From the NCBI GenBank assembly GCA_003956705.1, contig QZCP01000105.1, positions 47,718 to 111,717 of the forward strand: a stretch of 64,000 nucleotides of DNA, read 5' to 3'. This document shows, piece after piece, positions 48,486 to 62,447 of this stretch. The first letter of the stretch is position 1. Each line of letters starts with the position of its first letter. Both the position numbers and the translations under genes were made by a program. This stretch comes from Brevipalpus yothersi. Lineage: Eukaryota > Arthropoda > Arachnida > Trombidiformes > Tenuipalpidae. The notes under the pieces were generated by a model, which saw only the letters and a program-made list of their open reading frames with translations, did no database searches and was not told the origin of the DNA.

Positions 48486-50150
48486 TCTGTCGATGATAGT
48501 GTGAAATAATTTGAATACACACGATGATTAATGTATGCGTATGAAAATGTATCAGGGTCACAATTTTCTGGATTGCGAAAGAGAAGAAATACATGTTCAT
48601 TGTCAAGCGAAAGGTGGGATTGAATAAGTTAATCGCATTAGCAAGGACAGCAAGTGGTCGATACACACAATAAATGGAATCAGCCTTAATACGAATCATA
48701 ATTTGATCATAAAAAACATGATTAAGCAATAAAAAGAAAAAATATCAATACAAAAAGGTTACTCACTCCATATACACGATGAACGTGTTGTTGATGATAA
48801 ATCATCTAAAAATGCAACCAATTCGAAGGGTTGAATTAAAATTTTGCACTCACACACATTCAGGTGCAAAGGAACCAGAGAGAAACGGTGGAAATAATTG
48901 GGAGTTATTTAAAAAAGAGATTAGATTAATGATATGTTGCTACTGGTGGCGATAATTAATCATAGACACTGTATCTCGCCACACACACACAGATAGACAC
49001 ACAAAAACCAACAGATAACAACAAGAGTATCACTTTGGATCACCAAAAAGATGAACAACAACAATCAGGGACCAAAACATGTCCCATTTTCAGATCTTCA
49101 GACTGAACGATTCTTTCTCTCTCTTCCCACTTTTTTTACTCACTAAACCAACACTTGTTCATCTCATGAAGAAAGGTAAAATTTACCTGATAGATTGAAA
49201 AAGTCTCGAATTCAGCTTCTCTTTCTGATGAATCAGCTGAGCCGAAAAGGGGGAAGAAAGGAGCGAAAAAAGTGAGAGAGAAAGAAAGAGAGAGAGAGAG
49301 AACAACTTGTTTGTTTTGTTTTTCATTTAAATCATTTCAACGAAATGAAATGAAATGATTTGATTTGATGGAAATCATTGAAAACAACATTTCCATTTGA
49401 TGATGGTCTAAGAATCGAATTCTGATACAGTTGTTGGGAAGATTGGTGAGATTTTTGTCGTAGATTGATCCAGATTTTAGATAGGTTGCTTGAAACGATT
49501 GAGCATTGTAACTAAAATATGAATGAAATTCACTTTTACAAGAATGATACATTTCACTGTTTAATTTGTTAATAAGTGATTAACCGATGAACTGCTTTAT
49601 TCACACTAAATTTGTGGTAAAAAAAATTTTTCACTATAATAATACTTCAGACAAAAGTGATTGCGTGTAGCGAGTTTGGTTTTGAAACATTGTAAAAAGT
49701 ATGCGGGCTCACGTGGTGTACGTGTGATCAGGGCTTAATGAGCGAGAAATTGGAATGAACTGTTGATTCAGTATCTAAAGGTGAAAATCTTTTCTATTTT
49801 AGTGCTTATCACCTTTGACTCTTCCCTATTTTGAGTGATTTGTTTGAGTCGCTCGAAAAATGTCAGAGAAGTACACCTCAAAAATCTACAGAAGAATCGA
49901 GCATTGTGATCATTGTTTTATTGGCAAGATGCATCATGAGAAAATTTTCTCAATTTTATAAAAGTAGCTGTATTGTCTGGAGGTAAAGACATCTTATGTT
50001 GAACTTCAGACTAGGGATCTCAAGCAATGTTCAGTAAGATAGAGAATTGACAGAGCAACAGCGTTTAACATTTTTTTTATATCAAGAATAATCGAGAGCA
50101 AAATAGTGAAAGCTATGGAGATTCATGCGAAAAAAAGACTTTATCGAATT
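48486..50150. other. non-coding stretch between metal transporter and C3orf38 homologue
   Basis: No coding segment supported. It probably contains the transporter's 5' untranslated exon(s) and promoter, and the 3' flank of the C3orf38 homologue (TTTATT at about 49917, an AATAAA on the minus strand). Confidence 0.55.
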
Positions 50151-51374
50151 TCAGAAAGATAACTCACTGAATTCGGATGGAGGACTGACTTTCTGTTCCA
50201 TTTGCATTGATTTTATCTTCCAATTGCATGTTTGTGAAGTTGGATCTTCGATTAGGCCAAAATGATGAGTGAACACTCCACAAGGAAGTCCACAACGATG
50301 AACAACACCGGACACTTGTATTGCCACACAGCCTGATGGATCTAAAATTGTGGTCGGATCAACGTATGTGTTGGGAACAAAACTTAGACCACTTCTAGTA
50401 AGCTCATGTCGAACGAAATTGCAAATCTCTGCACTCCCACAACACGATGTGGTTAAAGATTCATGTTGATCGGTGGGCAAAGTTTGTCTCAAGACTAATG
50501 TACAATCAGGCCAAAACTGGTGTGGTCCAAATAGATTGGGATTATTAACTTCTTTGAGCAAATCATAGAACCATTTGACAAAAGTTTTTCCCATATCGTT
50601 CAATCGATCATTTGGAAGTGGTTTTGGTCGGCTTATAACGATCGGTTCATCATCAGATTCATCCATTTCCCAATCTGCATACTGTGCAAGCTGAAAATTA
50701 AAAGGAGAGAAATAAAATTACTAAACTAAGCGAAACAGGCGATAAAAAAACTAAAGAAAAAAATCCATGACTTACAACCAAGGCAGTTTCCACATCAACT
50801 GTTTCTTCTCTCAAAAATTTGCTTTTCTTATTTATATTACTGTAATTGTATTTATATCTGCTATTTACATATTGCCCTGGTGATTCAATTTTAGGCTCTG
50901 CTGAATGTATGGCTTCTGATATCTCTTCACGTGCCATGATCCTAATTTTGTCGTTCTTTCTTACCTCCACATCAGATACGGGGGGTGTTTCCCACAATTG
51001 TGTACACTGGCGAATCATTTCAATTTTCTCAGATTTCGGTTCAACACCGGCTTGATGAAGATATCGGTACAGTATATCTTTAGTCACTCGTTTTCTTTTG
51101 AGCACATCCACTGTACCCTTACAATATTTAACAATATTATCGATTGCCTCTGTAAGAAAAAAAAACGATGATTAGAACTGCTACTATACACAATGCACAC
51201 CATACACTAAGCATAAAATAATTTTTAACCTAATCATCATGATCAATTACCTTGTGGTTTAATGGTTTTCACAATACCATTTGTGATTGTGGATAAAAGT
51301 TGACTAACAGATGATGGCTCCATAAAGGCCAGTATCCCTCGGATTCCTATCTCCTCTTTTTCACTTAAACCCAT
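50151..51374 (-). CDS. C3orf38 homologue (uncharacterised conserved animal protein)
   Basis: Three exons: 51251-51374, 50776-51149 and 50151-50690, phases matching, 345 aa, near the usual length (about 330). I recognise it by the pattern of the whole protein: an N-terminal helical part (SEKEEIGIRGILAF, KRKRVTKDILYRYL), an acidic/basic middle, then a C-terminal NTF2-like part with FVKWFYDLLKE, FGPHQFWPDC, VSGVVHRCGLPCGVF and FGLIEDP...WKIK. Its role is poorly known in animals. The C-terminal stop at 50151 fits, though a GTGAGT just before it is an alternative donor. The frame is intact, so it is presumably functional. Confidence 0.8.
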
Positions 51375-54300
51375 TTTGAGTGTTTGTATTTATTTATGTA
51401 CAATCAAAAAAAAGCTGATAATAATAATGATTATCACAATTATTTATCACAAAGTTTACCCTGTTCAAAAGAAAAAATAACAATAACACATGTGTGTATG
51501 TGTGTGTTTGTTTTGATTCGATTCAAAACATTGAAAATAACGTTAATGGCGGGAAAATTTTTCAATCACGTTGCTCTTGATCAAAGCCTCGATGCTTTGC
51601 CATTAACTTTCGAGTCATCTGGCGAATGTTGAATGAAACCAGTGAAAAAGTTCGAGGGAATGTAGAAAAAATGTAATTAGATTAAAGTGTTTTGTTAGTT
51701 TTGCTGGTAAATTCTATTATCTCAGACCATTCCAGATCGATATAGTTGTTTGAGTTGAACGCGTAGATATATTAATGATTTCAAGAGGTTCGTTGAAAGT
51801 TTAGGTATCCATAGGGAACAGAATTTGAGTATAATTTGGGAGAACTCATGACCGATGGAATTTCAGATTGCAGCTTGATTGAAATATAGAGATGGATTTG
51901 ATCAGATTGAGTTATTTAATGATCAGGAACCTATCAGACAAAATTTAATCTGAAAGGCTAGAGTTTATGGGGATCACTAGTCTTGTTGAGCGGATCATAA
52001 AAGAGGCTTTACGAAACGGCTTTCATCCAAATCTATTGGCTGACCATGGGTTTAGTTTGTTTGTTTCAAAACGATATGATCAACATTTTACTCATTCAAT
52101 TGCCTATTAATCAATGAGATACTCTGCCATACCAAACTGAGAAGACCAATCGTATTCCTCATTTTTAACATGAAGAAATCAATTCAATTAGATGCCAATT
52201 GCGCAAAACATTAACTCAATTATATAAAATGTAGAAAAGAAATGGAAAAAGGATTTTTTTATAGCTCACTTCTGTTTGAGCTAATCTCTTTTTCAAAACT
52301 TAACAATATTATCAATTGCATCATGAAAATATCAAAGAAGTGTTCAATAATCGGTGCCTAATTTATCACAAGTTGAGACTGTTTCATTTGTGAATGAAAA
52401 ACAGCAGTTCATCTGAGGAAGGTGGATCCATGAAACTATAAATTCGTATAGTTCTGCCACGCTCTGTCCCTGAAGACGACTAATAATACAATCAACTGCT
52501 AAATTGAACGATTATTTTGAGAAGAGTGTCCTCTGCTAACTCTGTGGTTCAATGGAATTCTGAATGATGAAAATTTCTTAACAAGTTTGGTTGCCGTAGA
52601 AAATTTGAGTCAGTATCTTGTGAAAACAATTCAATTAGATGAAAAGCTCCAAATTCTCTTACATTTATTATTCTTTTGGAATTTCCTAGGGAGAATATTG
52701 CAAACCAAATTGTTCGTACTCTTATTCTCTCGAATTGGTAGAGATAGCTTTTACCGAGGAAAAAGTTTGATCGAATATCTTTCAAGATCGAGTTTATGGA
52801 AAGTCTCCATGGAAAAAATCAGCTTAATTTGGGAGATGAATTTTCTAAAAATACCCTCCCAACGAAATCTTGATTCAAATAATTCCAATGATGATATTAT
52901 TAACCAAAATTTATTAATAATTGAAATAAGGCAAGAGATCTCAGAATCATATGCTGACATTGAAGTAGATCCAAAAATGCAATCGGTTTTTTATGATGAA
53001 TTCTCGGAGTGTTCATGGATTTGATTGTCGTGAGAAAATGATTAGAGCACAACTATAGGCCTCTTATCGATAATTTCCCTATAAATCCTTCAATTGATCA
53101 ATTTGGATTGGAGAAGCAAAGGTAAGTGAAAGAAGATAAAATTCAAAGACTCTCATGATAAAGTACCCTTGCCAAGCAATACTGATCACAGCCAGTTTGC
53201 CTGCCTACTTGATAATGGAGCCATGATTTATCTAGAAATACACAAGAATCTACTCGAAACTTATCTCTTTTTGGAGTTCAAAAAACAAGAACAGAGTAGG
53301 AAAAAAAATCGAATATGTACTTTCCACATATACAGTCCCCCTAATCATCATCATTTTATCATTTCTAATGTCCTCATATGTTTTTTACCGTTCTCTGTCC
53401 ATAGATTATATATCATCATCCGATTTCAAGTATCTTGGTACAATTCCAAATGAGAGGGGAAAAACATAAGTTACAGGCCAATTCCTTTTTCACTTGATTA
53501 GGTAATAAATGAAGTAGAAATTAATAATCGTCACTCTCTTGAACACTTTGATTCACACACCAATATATTTTAATACATCTTATCTGGTCTCCTCTTAATA
53601 TAAGAATGAAGACGCATCAAAAGGAATCGGAAAAAAGGCTCCAAAATTATCATGATCGATCATCATTGATGCTGATTCACTCATGACATGTGGATCTGTA
53701 TCTGTAATTATGGCTTATGTGTGTATGTTTTATTATAACCAGCATGGTAAGTATTATACTTGAAAAAAAGAAGCAGATACACACACATATCCTAACGGCT
53801 TAGGGTCGGTCTACGTTTGAGCTATATATCGTCTCACCTTGCGGTTGTCTCATGCTTTTTCCACTTCAATTTTCATCTTTCTCTTTTTTTCTTATCAATT
53901 GTCATTGTTTGTGATGGAAAATCAGGGATCAATGATGATAAAATGGCAAAAACATCCTCATTCATTTTGCCACTGTCACCACGTTGATAAAGGGAAAGAG
54001 AAAAAGAAAGAGAAAAGAGAGAGGGAAAAAAATTCATCTAAAAAGCAAAGATGCACATTTTGCAGACGATTCTTCATTACATGTCCTCTAATTTAACATG
54101 ATTAAGTTATAAGAGTAATCATTTGATGATCATCTTCTTTCTCCCTCATCCAATAATTCAACGGTAATTGGTAATTCGGTTATTCAATTGAACGGATGTC
54201 CAATTCTCGTGCAATATCACGCATATCAGATCACATCCGATCAGTCCCATACACACAAACCATAGACCTGAACACACCTACATACAGTCCATCAGCAATC

Positions 54301-54881
54301 AAGTTCACCACATGATTACAATTCACATTCTACAAGGTAATATTGTAATATCTGATATTTCTTCCGAGAAGGTCGCATGCCGATTACACGAGTTGTGTTA
54401 CTCTGTGTTACTCTCATGTGCCCCTCACGAGGCGTTTGGAGAAGAAAAGATTTTTCCAATGAAAACAAGTAAATCATTCAAATTACCATTAGCATCACCT
54501 CAAGCTTGTTATTCTCTCTTTCTTTTTCTTACGGCCATTCATCGATCTACTTAATACTCCAAACACACATTTGTATGTGTGTTATCACGTGCTTTATGCC
54601 CCGTGATTAAGTCCAATACTCCGAGAAATGTCTTCATACGTGTTCATCATGTACACATATCGAAAATCGGTGAACACATATACACAGTGACCTGAGTTCT
54701 ATCGCATTATCAGCTTAGGAGCATATTTTGTCGAACATCGAGTGTCAAACAGTTTAGATGAATGACTAAGAAATTGATCCTGATGAAAGATGAAGATGAG
54801 ACAATAGGTGGAAGATGCTGATTCTGATGAGAATAAGATGGAGCAGTATTCAAGACCAGACTAGTAAAATCAAGATTGATG

Positions 54882-54931
<50 letters not shown>
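54882..54931. repeat. (GA)n microsatellite
   Basis: Perfect GA run of about 48 bp; it creates a spurious ERERER start to an 80-codon frame. Confidence 0.95.
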
Positions 54932-54935
<4 letters not shown>

Positions 54936-56646
54936 ATAGTAAGCTATTTTGAGGGCACGAAGGTTATATTTGCTTTTTTGTTTCAGATAATTTTTGCTAG
55001 GCTGATGAATGTTAATAGAGGGATGATGAAGGAATCAGATTTGATACGGAAAAAATGTTCGAAATTAAAAGAATATTTAGATGATAGGGGGATAGATGAT
55101 TTTTATAGAAGATGCTGAAGCTCAGTATGATATACACATTTATGTACATGTAGGCGATTTTTTCTCAAAATATTGTATATACCATACTGCATACCGCCTA
55201 TTGATAGTTTGAGAAGATGACGCAATATTTTCCATGAAATTTTAGCTTCAAATCTTCTTTTGAATGAGCAAAAATTTCTCCCCCATGTTCGCCATAATTA
55301 AAAGTCAATCAAATGAGCATAATACACAGTGTATAATGCTTCCAGATAAGCATCGATGCTTTATGGGAAAGGTGGTCCTCGATTGGTATCAGTGTTTCTA
55401 TTCTACTATTTACCTGCTAATAAATTGGGAAAGATTGCTGTGGAGTGCACACATGGTGTGATCAAGATCAAATTGATTAGACTCTAATCATGAATACATC
55501 TATGTTACATTGAACCTGTTATATATATGTGTGGGCAAATGTGCATTATTGCGAGTGAATTGGTCGTAAGAATCCACTTTGAAGGGCTTTAATCATAGAG
55601 AAAGAGAGAAAGAGAGAAGGAAAAGCATGAGAAATTGTCAAAGCAGAGATCACACACAAGTGTCCTAGATCTTATGAAATCAATTACGGTTGAATAACGG
55701 TACATCATGCGCCATGCACGCGGCTGATGAATTATCATTTTGTCCAGTTCACATGCTGATTTCAACCTCAACTCAGCAGGATCAAGCACTTTTCCCTCAC
55801 AATATCGTCATCACGAGCCTGATTGGGAAAAAATTTTATTTTTCTTGACCATACACATTCATCTAATTCAATTCTCCCATGTTCCTGTGTGTTTGTGAGA
55901 GAAAGAAAGATAAAGAGAGAGGAAGAAAGAGGAAGAGAGATCCTTCAACCCCAAAAAGTGAGAGTTAACTACACGAGGCTGGATACAATCAGCATGCATA
56001 CAAGATTAGCTGATGTTAACCTAATCACATTCGTTTTACTTGCTCATATGCATAGCAATCATGGCAATCGTTTTTCTCACGTTTTTTATCACGATCAAGC
56101 CGCATGAGAGAGGTTGAGAGCATCAACTCTATTGAACCAAATTCCCAGTGGCCAAAATATTTTCATCGGAAAATATTGATACTACTAATTCGCATTCACA
56201 TGCAGATTAATCGGAACGAGGTGGAATCAACGAAGTTCTTTTTGGTGAACTATTGGAACACTTTTCTCTTTCCTCAGCAATTATCAGCTTGTTTTGACTG
56301 GAGGATATTCATTTTTAATTTTTATCGGAACCTAATCAAATAATTTGAGAGAAAAAAGAAGAAAGAGATCTTGTGACACCACTTGAGACTCATAAAAAGG
56401 CTGTTGTGGTGGGTCTACGAGACCAATGACATGTCTTTCAGCTTGTTTATACATCTTCTTCATCAAAGACCAGAGCCACTTGAGCAAGTATGGCGTGATA
56501 ATGTTCCGATAATTTTGGAGAGAAAAGAAAACGTTAAATTTTCAATCTGTTTGGTGAATTTTATCATGAACTTTTTTTTCCCTTCATACGAGCCACTTTT
56601 CACCACAGATGTGATCATGTGAGAGGTGGAAATTTTCATGACACAT

Positions 56647-56649
<3 letters not shown>

Positions 56650-56703
<54 letters not shown>
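56650..56703. repeat. (GA)n microsatellite
   Basis: Perfect GA run of about 53 bp. Confidence 0.95.
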
Positions 56704-56708
<5 letters not shown>

Positions 56709-57230
56709 AGCGCAAATGAATTCATGATTCGAATTCATGAGCTGATATCTGAATGATGGCAGTTGAATGAACACAATCGGAGAAGAGAGAAAAAATATTG
56801 AGAATCGAGAATTCCGAGGAAATCCCGACAACTTCCTCCTCTTGATTGACAATTAGTTGACTTCCGATTTCATGGCTCACCTCAATGATAATAGCCTATT
56901 ATCATTCTAGTAATCTAACTGTAATCTGCCTCTCTCCAGTTTCATGAGAAGAGGCTGATAATTGAGCATCTAGAATCAATAAAGATTTTCATGATACAGA
57001 TTTGACTTGTTCTTGTTGTTGAAATGTTTTTCCCACAGACGTGAGTCAACTATTGGCACGTGTAGAATTCAGTTTTATTTTGATAAACTGATAGCAATCA
57101 ATTTCCTTTCATATTGCAAACATGAGAAAAAAAAGCCTCTGACTCTGTGATTACAAGATAAAATTCAAGGCTGCTGGAAGATGATTCCAAACCAATCTAA
57201 CTTATTTTCTTTGATGAAAAGGATATATCC

Positions 57231-57259
57231 TTTATTATTATTATTATTATTATTATTAT
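57231..57259. repeat. (TTA)n repeat overlapping a minus-strand AATAAA
   Basis: About nine TTA units. Read on the minus strand, the left edge gives AATAAA about 111 bp after the CUB gene stop, a possible polyadenylation signal. Confidence 0.7.
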
Positions 57260-57346
57260 CAACGCCATGATATGTGTGATGTATTGAATTGTACAAGATA
57301 AACGAAACAAAAAAAAATTTAGCTCTCTCCCTCTCTCAATTTAATT

Positions 57347-59233
57347 TTATAACTTCATACGTTTTGCATTTGCCCGCGATTTTTGGCCTGGAATCGGATA
57401 ATTTTGCGGATAAGGCCCTGAACTTGGATAAGAATTGGATGCCATTGATCCGATCGGTCCAATCGATCCGCTGACACCGGCACTTGCTGGATTGATCAAA
57501 CCACCACCATCAACTCCTCCTCCCAAATCATCCAGCTCAGAATCAATAAAACCATCCACTTGATCCAATTGGCAGCCAACATCACTTTGCTCATATCTTA
57601 ATCGAAAGCCAGCTCTATTCTCTAGACCAGTTCGCTGGCTTGTCCTAAATCGTAGCACAATTGGACCATTGGCACGTGTGACAATCGGTGCACTAGTGTC
57701 ACGATTATCACGATAATTAAGAGCTCCACCACAGAAGCGATCATATGTTCGACCAAAGCCAGTGCGAGATGCTGCCGGAATCATCAGATAATCGAAAGCA
57801 CACTGGGCATCACCCATTGCTGATAATTGATTGTTGACACCATCAGTACGAGCAATTGACCAGTCACCGGGTGCTGTAGTGAATGACACTCGACACGTAT
57901 CCGATAGTCTCTCAATACAAATAGCATAGTCCAAATTGTTAAGATATTGGCCAAAATTGAAACTCTGTATGACACCAGTTTTGGTAGTAAAGTATTGGAG
58001 ACAACCTGGTGGTGCTGGTAATGATACTTTCAGTTCAGCTTGTGGTCCAAAACCGAATAATTGACGCTGCTGACGATTAACATTCACATCAGCTGGACTT
58101 ACACAACGAATTTGAGTAGCACGAATGTGCCAACGATAAGCACCGTTACTATTTGTCATCAAAAGTAGGGAAACTGAGCGATCTTGTCCATTGTTTTGCG
58201 GTAAATTGATATAAACTATGAATATTTTGTGAGGAAAAAATTCAATAGAAAGTGGAGAGAAAAAAAGTTCCAATTTGATCAGATAGGAGGAATTAAAAAT
58301 AAGAGAATTATTATCAATTATCAATGCTATAAATATCTTCAAAGTCAATTTCTCAGTCTCTCAATTGAGTGTTTTCAAGTTGATTTACTCACAGTGTTGG
58401 TTACGATTAAGGCCACACAGTGTTGGTATACTGTTGGTTGCCATTCCAGTGGCTGATACAGTAAATTTATCTCCCATACAATCACCATCGGTTGGTGAAT
58501 CAAGTTGAAGATCAAGAAGATCCAATCTGATTTGGCACACAGATGCATCTTTCACTTCGATTGTGAGATCACAATAATTTTGATGACTATCTGATTGTGG
58601 ATAGCTAGGATTCTTGAAGTAGACAACTTTTTGCGATGTCGTATTGTGGCATGATCGTGAAACTGATCGAGAATCGACGAAATGAGGCAATACAATTGCA
58701 TTAATGATGTTATGTAGGAAAACTTTGGAAATTTCAAAAATTCTCAGTAAATTGAGCCCATATTATACTCACTTATACAGCATGTTCCATAACCTTTGGC
58801 ACATGAAGCGGTTCCAGTTCCACCATAAGCACGACATTCGGCTGCTGTGTAGCATGTACCACTTTGATTACTCACATCGAAACATTCATCGTTAGGAAAT
58901 GTAACAACATGAAATAAACTTGGACGGAAAAATCCGCTTCTAAGTACTGAAATTAGCGAGATAAATTGAACATGTTAATTTTGGAGGATTTCAAATAGTT
59001 TTACAAAGTTTCACAGTTTGAGATGGAAACTCACATCGAGCTTGTTCACTTCGTTGGGACGATCGTGATGATGATTGCAGTTGATCACTAGAATTGGAAG
59101 CGATAGGATGAGATGTGAATAAAAAATTGGGACTTAAAGATCCTATGTTGGATGAAAATGAATGGGAATATGTTTGTCCACTAGAATAATCTATGGTCAA
59201 AGCAGTGAGGATTAACCATCCTGCTAAGCCCAT
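57347..59233 (-). CDS. secreted arthropod CUB-domain protein
   Basis: Four exons: 59035-59233, 58773-58946, 58393-58662 and 57347-58215, phases matching, 503 aa. From the ATG at 59233 the N-terminus MGLAGWLILTALTIDYSSGQ is a signal peptide; longer in-frame starts upstream would bury it. A Ser-rich spacer precedes a compact cysteine-rich segment (about 84-123: ECFDV, TCYTAAEC, SCAKGYGTCC), then a CUB domain (about 140-260, beginning CHNTTSQKVVYFKNPSYP) and a second CUB-like part (about 285-430, with GVIQSFNFG and DYAICIERLSDTCRVSFT). The tail is Gly/Pro/Ser-rich and ends KRMKL. This layout is widespread in arthropod secreted proteins of unknown role. It is divergent from the cyclophilin gene. 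Confidence 0.85.
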
Positions 59234-59937
59234 TATTATGATGATGATGGAGTTCGAGAATGATGGAATGAAATGATGATAGGAAATGGATGCAGAACAA
59301 GTGTTGCTTATACATCTTATGTGTTCACTTTTTCGTGTGTATTTGTGTGTCTTTCTCTCTTTTTCTCTCTCTTTTTCCACAAAAAATTGTCAAATTTACT
59401 CAAAAAATTGTCAGCTCAGTTGATCCTTAACAACACTGGTATAACCCAGTTAATAATAACCGAATATATCTCCAAGCAGCTCATCAGTAGTAGAACTGTA
59501 CTCGCAAAGAGAGAGAAAGAAAGCAGAGTAGGAGGAGAAACAATTCGTTTACAGCATATTATATCAATATATGAACAATTTGGAGAATAAATTCGCCACC
59601 CGATCCATAAATAAATTATCGTAATGTATGTCCGGTTTTTGGTGTTTAAAGTAATCAAATATAGTCCAAAAATGTTTACTTCAAGTTTAAAAATGCCTAC
59701 ACAAATATGGGCGCGCGAATATTCACACTTTCCCGTTTAATAGGCCTTGTAGGGCAGTCATCAAGCTAAAAGAACACTAGTAACCAAGATTAATTTCAAT
59801 CAGGTCAATCATGATAGTAATAATAATATATATATGATTTCATTTCAATTATGACCCTATGAGAGCCCTTCTGCTAGCTTGTATCAAAACTGAGTGAGGA
59901 ATTAAAAATAGAAATTATCATGATGAGTATGGGTTTT

Positions 59938-59971
<34 letters not shown>

Positions 59972-60398
59972 AAAGGTGATGAACGTTGAATTAGCGCCAA
60001 AGGGAGAGAAAGGTGATAATTTCTACTTTTTTAGTTTACACAGTTTTCATGATAAATCAACTGGATACCAGCAACGAATATGATGATTTAACAGCCTTAA
60101 TCATCGAACAATGGTTGCATCGATATACTCTCATCATGTCCATTTGATGAAATATGATTTCCGTTCATAACCTCCATAAAATACTCATGCTTGTCTCATA
60201 AGAGAGAGGAAGAGAGAAGATTTATATTTGCTCTCATCTTGCCGAACATGATGATGATCAACCAAAGATCGACAAAAAAACCTGTGCCAATGTGCCATCA
60301 TCATTATATATCCTCCTCTTCATCCGAGGACCGGTATACTCGGCCCCATTAGTCAACCCACAAAAAGTGACATTAAAACCCAAATTTCGGACAACACG

Positions 60399-60434
<36 letters not shown>

Positions 60435-60725
60435 TCACTGGTAGTAGTGGGAATAGTTAGTAAATCTAAAACGATCTAGATTAACGAAGATGAGTCGGTT
60501 GGTAGAGAGCTTCAAAATTCATTCCAATAGGTGCTTCTGTGTGTGAGTGTGTTTAGTGGAGAAAAAAATCGATTGATCATCACCAGTAAGATTTCAATTG
60601 TTTACCCATTTTGGAACCATAGATGTGTTACTTTTGTCCACACAAACTCGATTGACAAGTTATCGTCGTTTATTTTATTTCGGAAAACACCTATTTTTCA
60701 GTCAACAATCAATTTGACAAATAAA
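59234..60725. other. divergent intergenic region (CUB gene / cyclophilin)
   Basis: About 1.5 kb shared upstream region of two divergently transcribed genes. It holds a CT run (59940-59968) and a (TAG)n run (60399-60434). No coding segment seen. Confidence 0.6.
60399..60434. repeat. (TAG)n trinucleotide repeat
   Basis: About twelve GTA/TAG units upstream of the cyclophilin gene. Confidence 0.95.
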
Positions 60726-61557
60726 ATGAATGACAAACTAACCGTTTGGTTATCAGTGATTTTCATTATCACTATTCAATGGATTAATTGTGCCAATAGT
60801 TTAGCAGTCAAGATTACCCATCGAGTTAAATTCGATGTGTCCATTGGAGAACGTGATGTGGGCACGATAACATTGGGTCTATTCGGAGATGTGGCACCAA
60901 AAACGGTGAAAAATTTTGTTACCCTTGCTGATCGAGGTTTCGAAGGTTATGGCTATCGTGGTACACCATTCCATCGTGTTGTGCCCAATTTTATGATCCA
61001 AGGAGGTGATGTTACCCAGCACAATGGATATGGTGGCCTATCAATTTATGGTGAAAGATTTCCTGATGAAAATTTTCTGATCAAACACTCGGAACCAGGA
61101 ATGCTGAGTAAGTTATGAGTTATACCATTTTAGGGTGCAAATTTCTCACATACTTTTGAAATGTTCCGATATTCTCTCGATTAAGCCCATGAACCATTGA
61201 GTGGTTGATCATCACATACTTCTGAGCGCCAAGAGTTCCTGTCAATCTGATGGGAGCCTTTCCACAATATCATCATTATTATTTTTGTATCAATTCTATT
61301 TTTCATTATTTATCTATTTTTCAGGTATGGCTAACTCTGGAAAAGATTCAAATGGATCACAATTTTTCATCACCACTGTGCAAGCTCCATGGCTAGATGG
61401 AAAACATGTTGTCTTTGGTAAAGTTGTGGCAGGTATGGATGTGGTCCGATCAATTGAAAAAGTGGCCACAGACAGAAAAGATCAGCCTCTGTTGAAAGTG
61501 ATCATTGAAAATTCATCAGTTGAACCAGTTGAGCAATTCATCAATCTGACTCAATAA
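60726..61557 (+). CDS. secretory-pathway cyclophilin (cyclophilin B-like peptidyl-prolyl isomerase)
   Basis: Two exons, 60726-61107 and 61325-61557, joined in phase (CTG A/GTAAGT; TTTCAG/GT ATG), 204 aa. The N-terminus to about residue 25 (WLSVIFIITIQWINCANS) is a signal peptide, so it acts in the ER or outside the cell, catalysing proline cis-trans isomerisation during folding. Active-site text FHRVVPNFMIQGGD (Arg, Phe, Met, Gln), SQFFITT and PWLDGKHVVFGKV with the cyclosporin-site Trp are all kept. There is no KDEL; the C-terminus is QFINLTQ with an N-glycosylation sequon. An AATAAA signal lies at 61786. Confidence 0.93.
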
Positions 61558-61785
61558 TAAGCAAATATTCTACTGAATTTTTTTTTCCGAGGAAAAAAAT
61601 TCCAATGTACTCGCAAAGAGAGAGAGAGAGAGAGAGAGCGATTCATCAATTGTCGTAGAAGCTTGAGGCTATATGAGGAATCCTACGCATTTTAATGGTG
61701 AAAAATTCAATAAGTTCAATTGATAGAGTAGGGGCAAGTGTGAAAAGGATGAATTCTAATTTTATCCTTTGGACTTTTTCTCTTG

Positions 61786-61791
61786 AATAAA
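61786..61791 (+). terminator. polyadenylation signal of the cyclophilin gene
   Basis: AATAAA about 228 bp after the stop codon. Confidence 0.5.
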
Positions 61792-62385
61792 TAATTGAAA
61801 GATTGAGTCATACTATCTGTGTGATTTCATGATTGGTTGAAAGAGAATAGAAATGACATGATTGATTTCAACATTTGATAGAGTGAAACTATTCACCGAA
61901 ATGAGGCGACTAATCGAACATTACGCGTGATAAATAATGATTAAGATGATGATGACTGAAAGATCATCATCATTAAATGAACAAATGCTTTGCCAATCAT
62001 GATGGGAAAGACAACTATTAGCACCTGAAACTTTTAGTAGGCTAATTATGGAATAATGGATGGACATGGAAGCTGTTAGGAATGATAAAGATAAAAAGGA
62101 ACGATAAAGAGAGTATCAGTAACGGATTTGTTCATCACATCAATCTGATATTCAAAAAAATCACCCCATCGAGAATAATCTGAATCTAAATGTGTATGTG
62201 TGTGAAAAGTTACCTCCAGATGTTGGTGTATCTATGATAATTGAGGGAGAGAAAAATCTGTCTCTACCATGAGCCAATGATCTCTTTCACCTGATCACAA
62301 TCAAGCAACATCAATATTTAATTTTCGGTAACCATAATGATTTGATGTGAGAGAGCAAAAAGATCGACTTGTATACCTTAGGCCG

Positions 62386-62390
<5 letters not shown>

Positions 62391-62444
<54 letters not shown>
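62391..62444. repeat. (CT)n microsatellite
   Basis: Perfect CT run of about 53 bp. Confidence 0.95.

Positions 62445-62447
<3 letters not shown>

Larger units (their letters stand above)
51375..57230. other. long gene-poor stretch
   Basis: No supported gene across about 5.8 kb. The longest frame, 52587-53024 on the plus strand (145 codons), has no recognisable domain, no splice context, and a length that chance allows in 64 kb of AT-rich DNA. Text near 52290-52560 weakly resembles exons 1 and 2 of the C3orf38 homologue. GA microsatellites lie at 54882 and 56650. Confidence 0.55.

Noticed and set aside
52587..53024. 145-codon plus-strand open frame
   Set aside because: About the longest frame expected by chance in this much AT-rich sequence; no family or neighbouring exon recognised.
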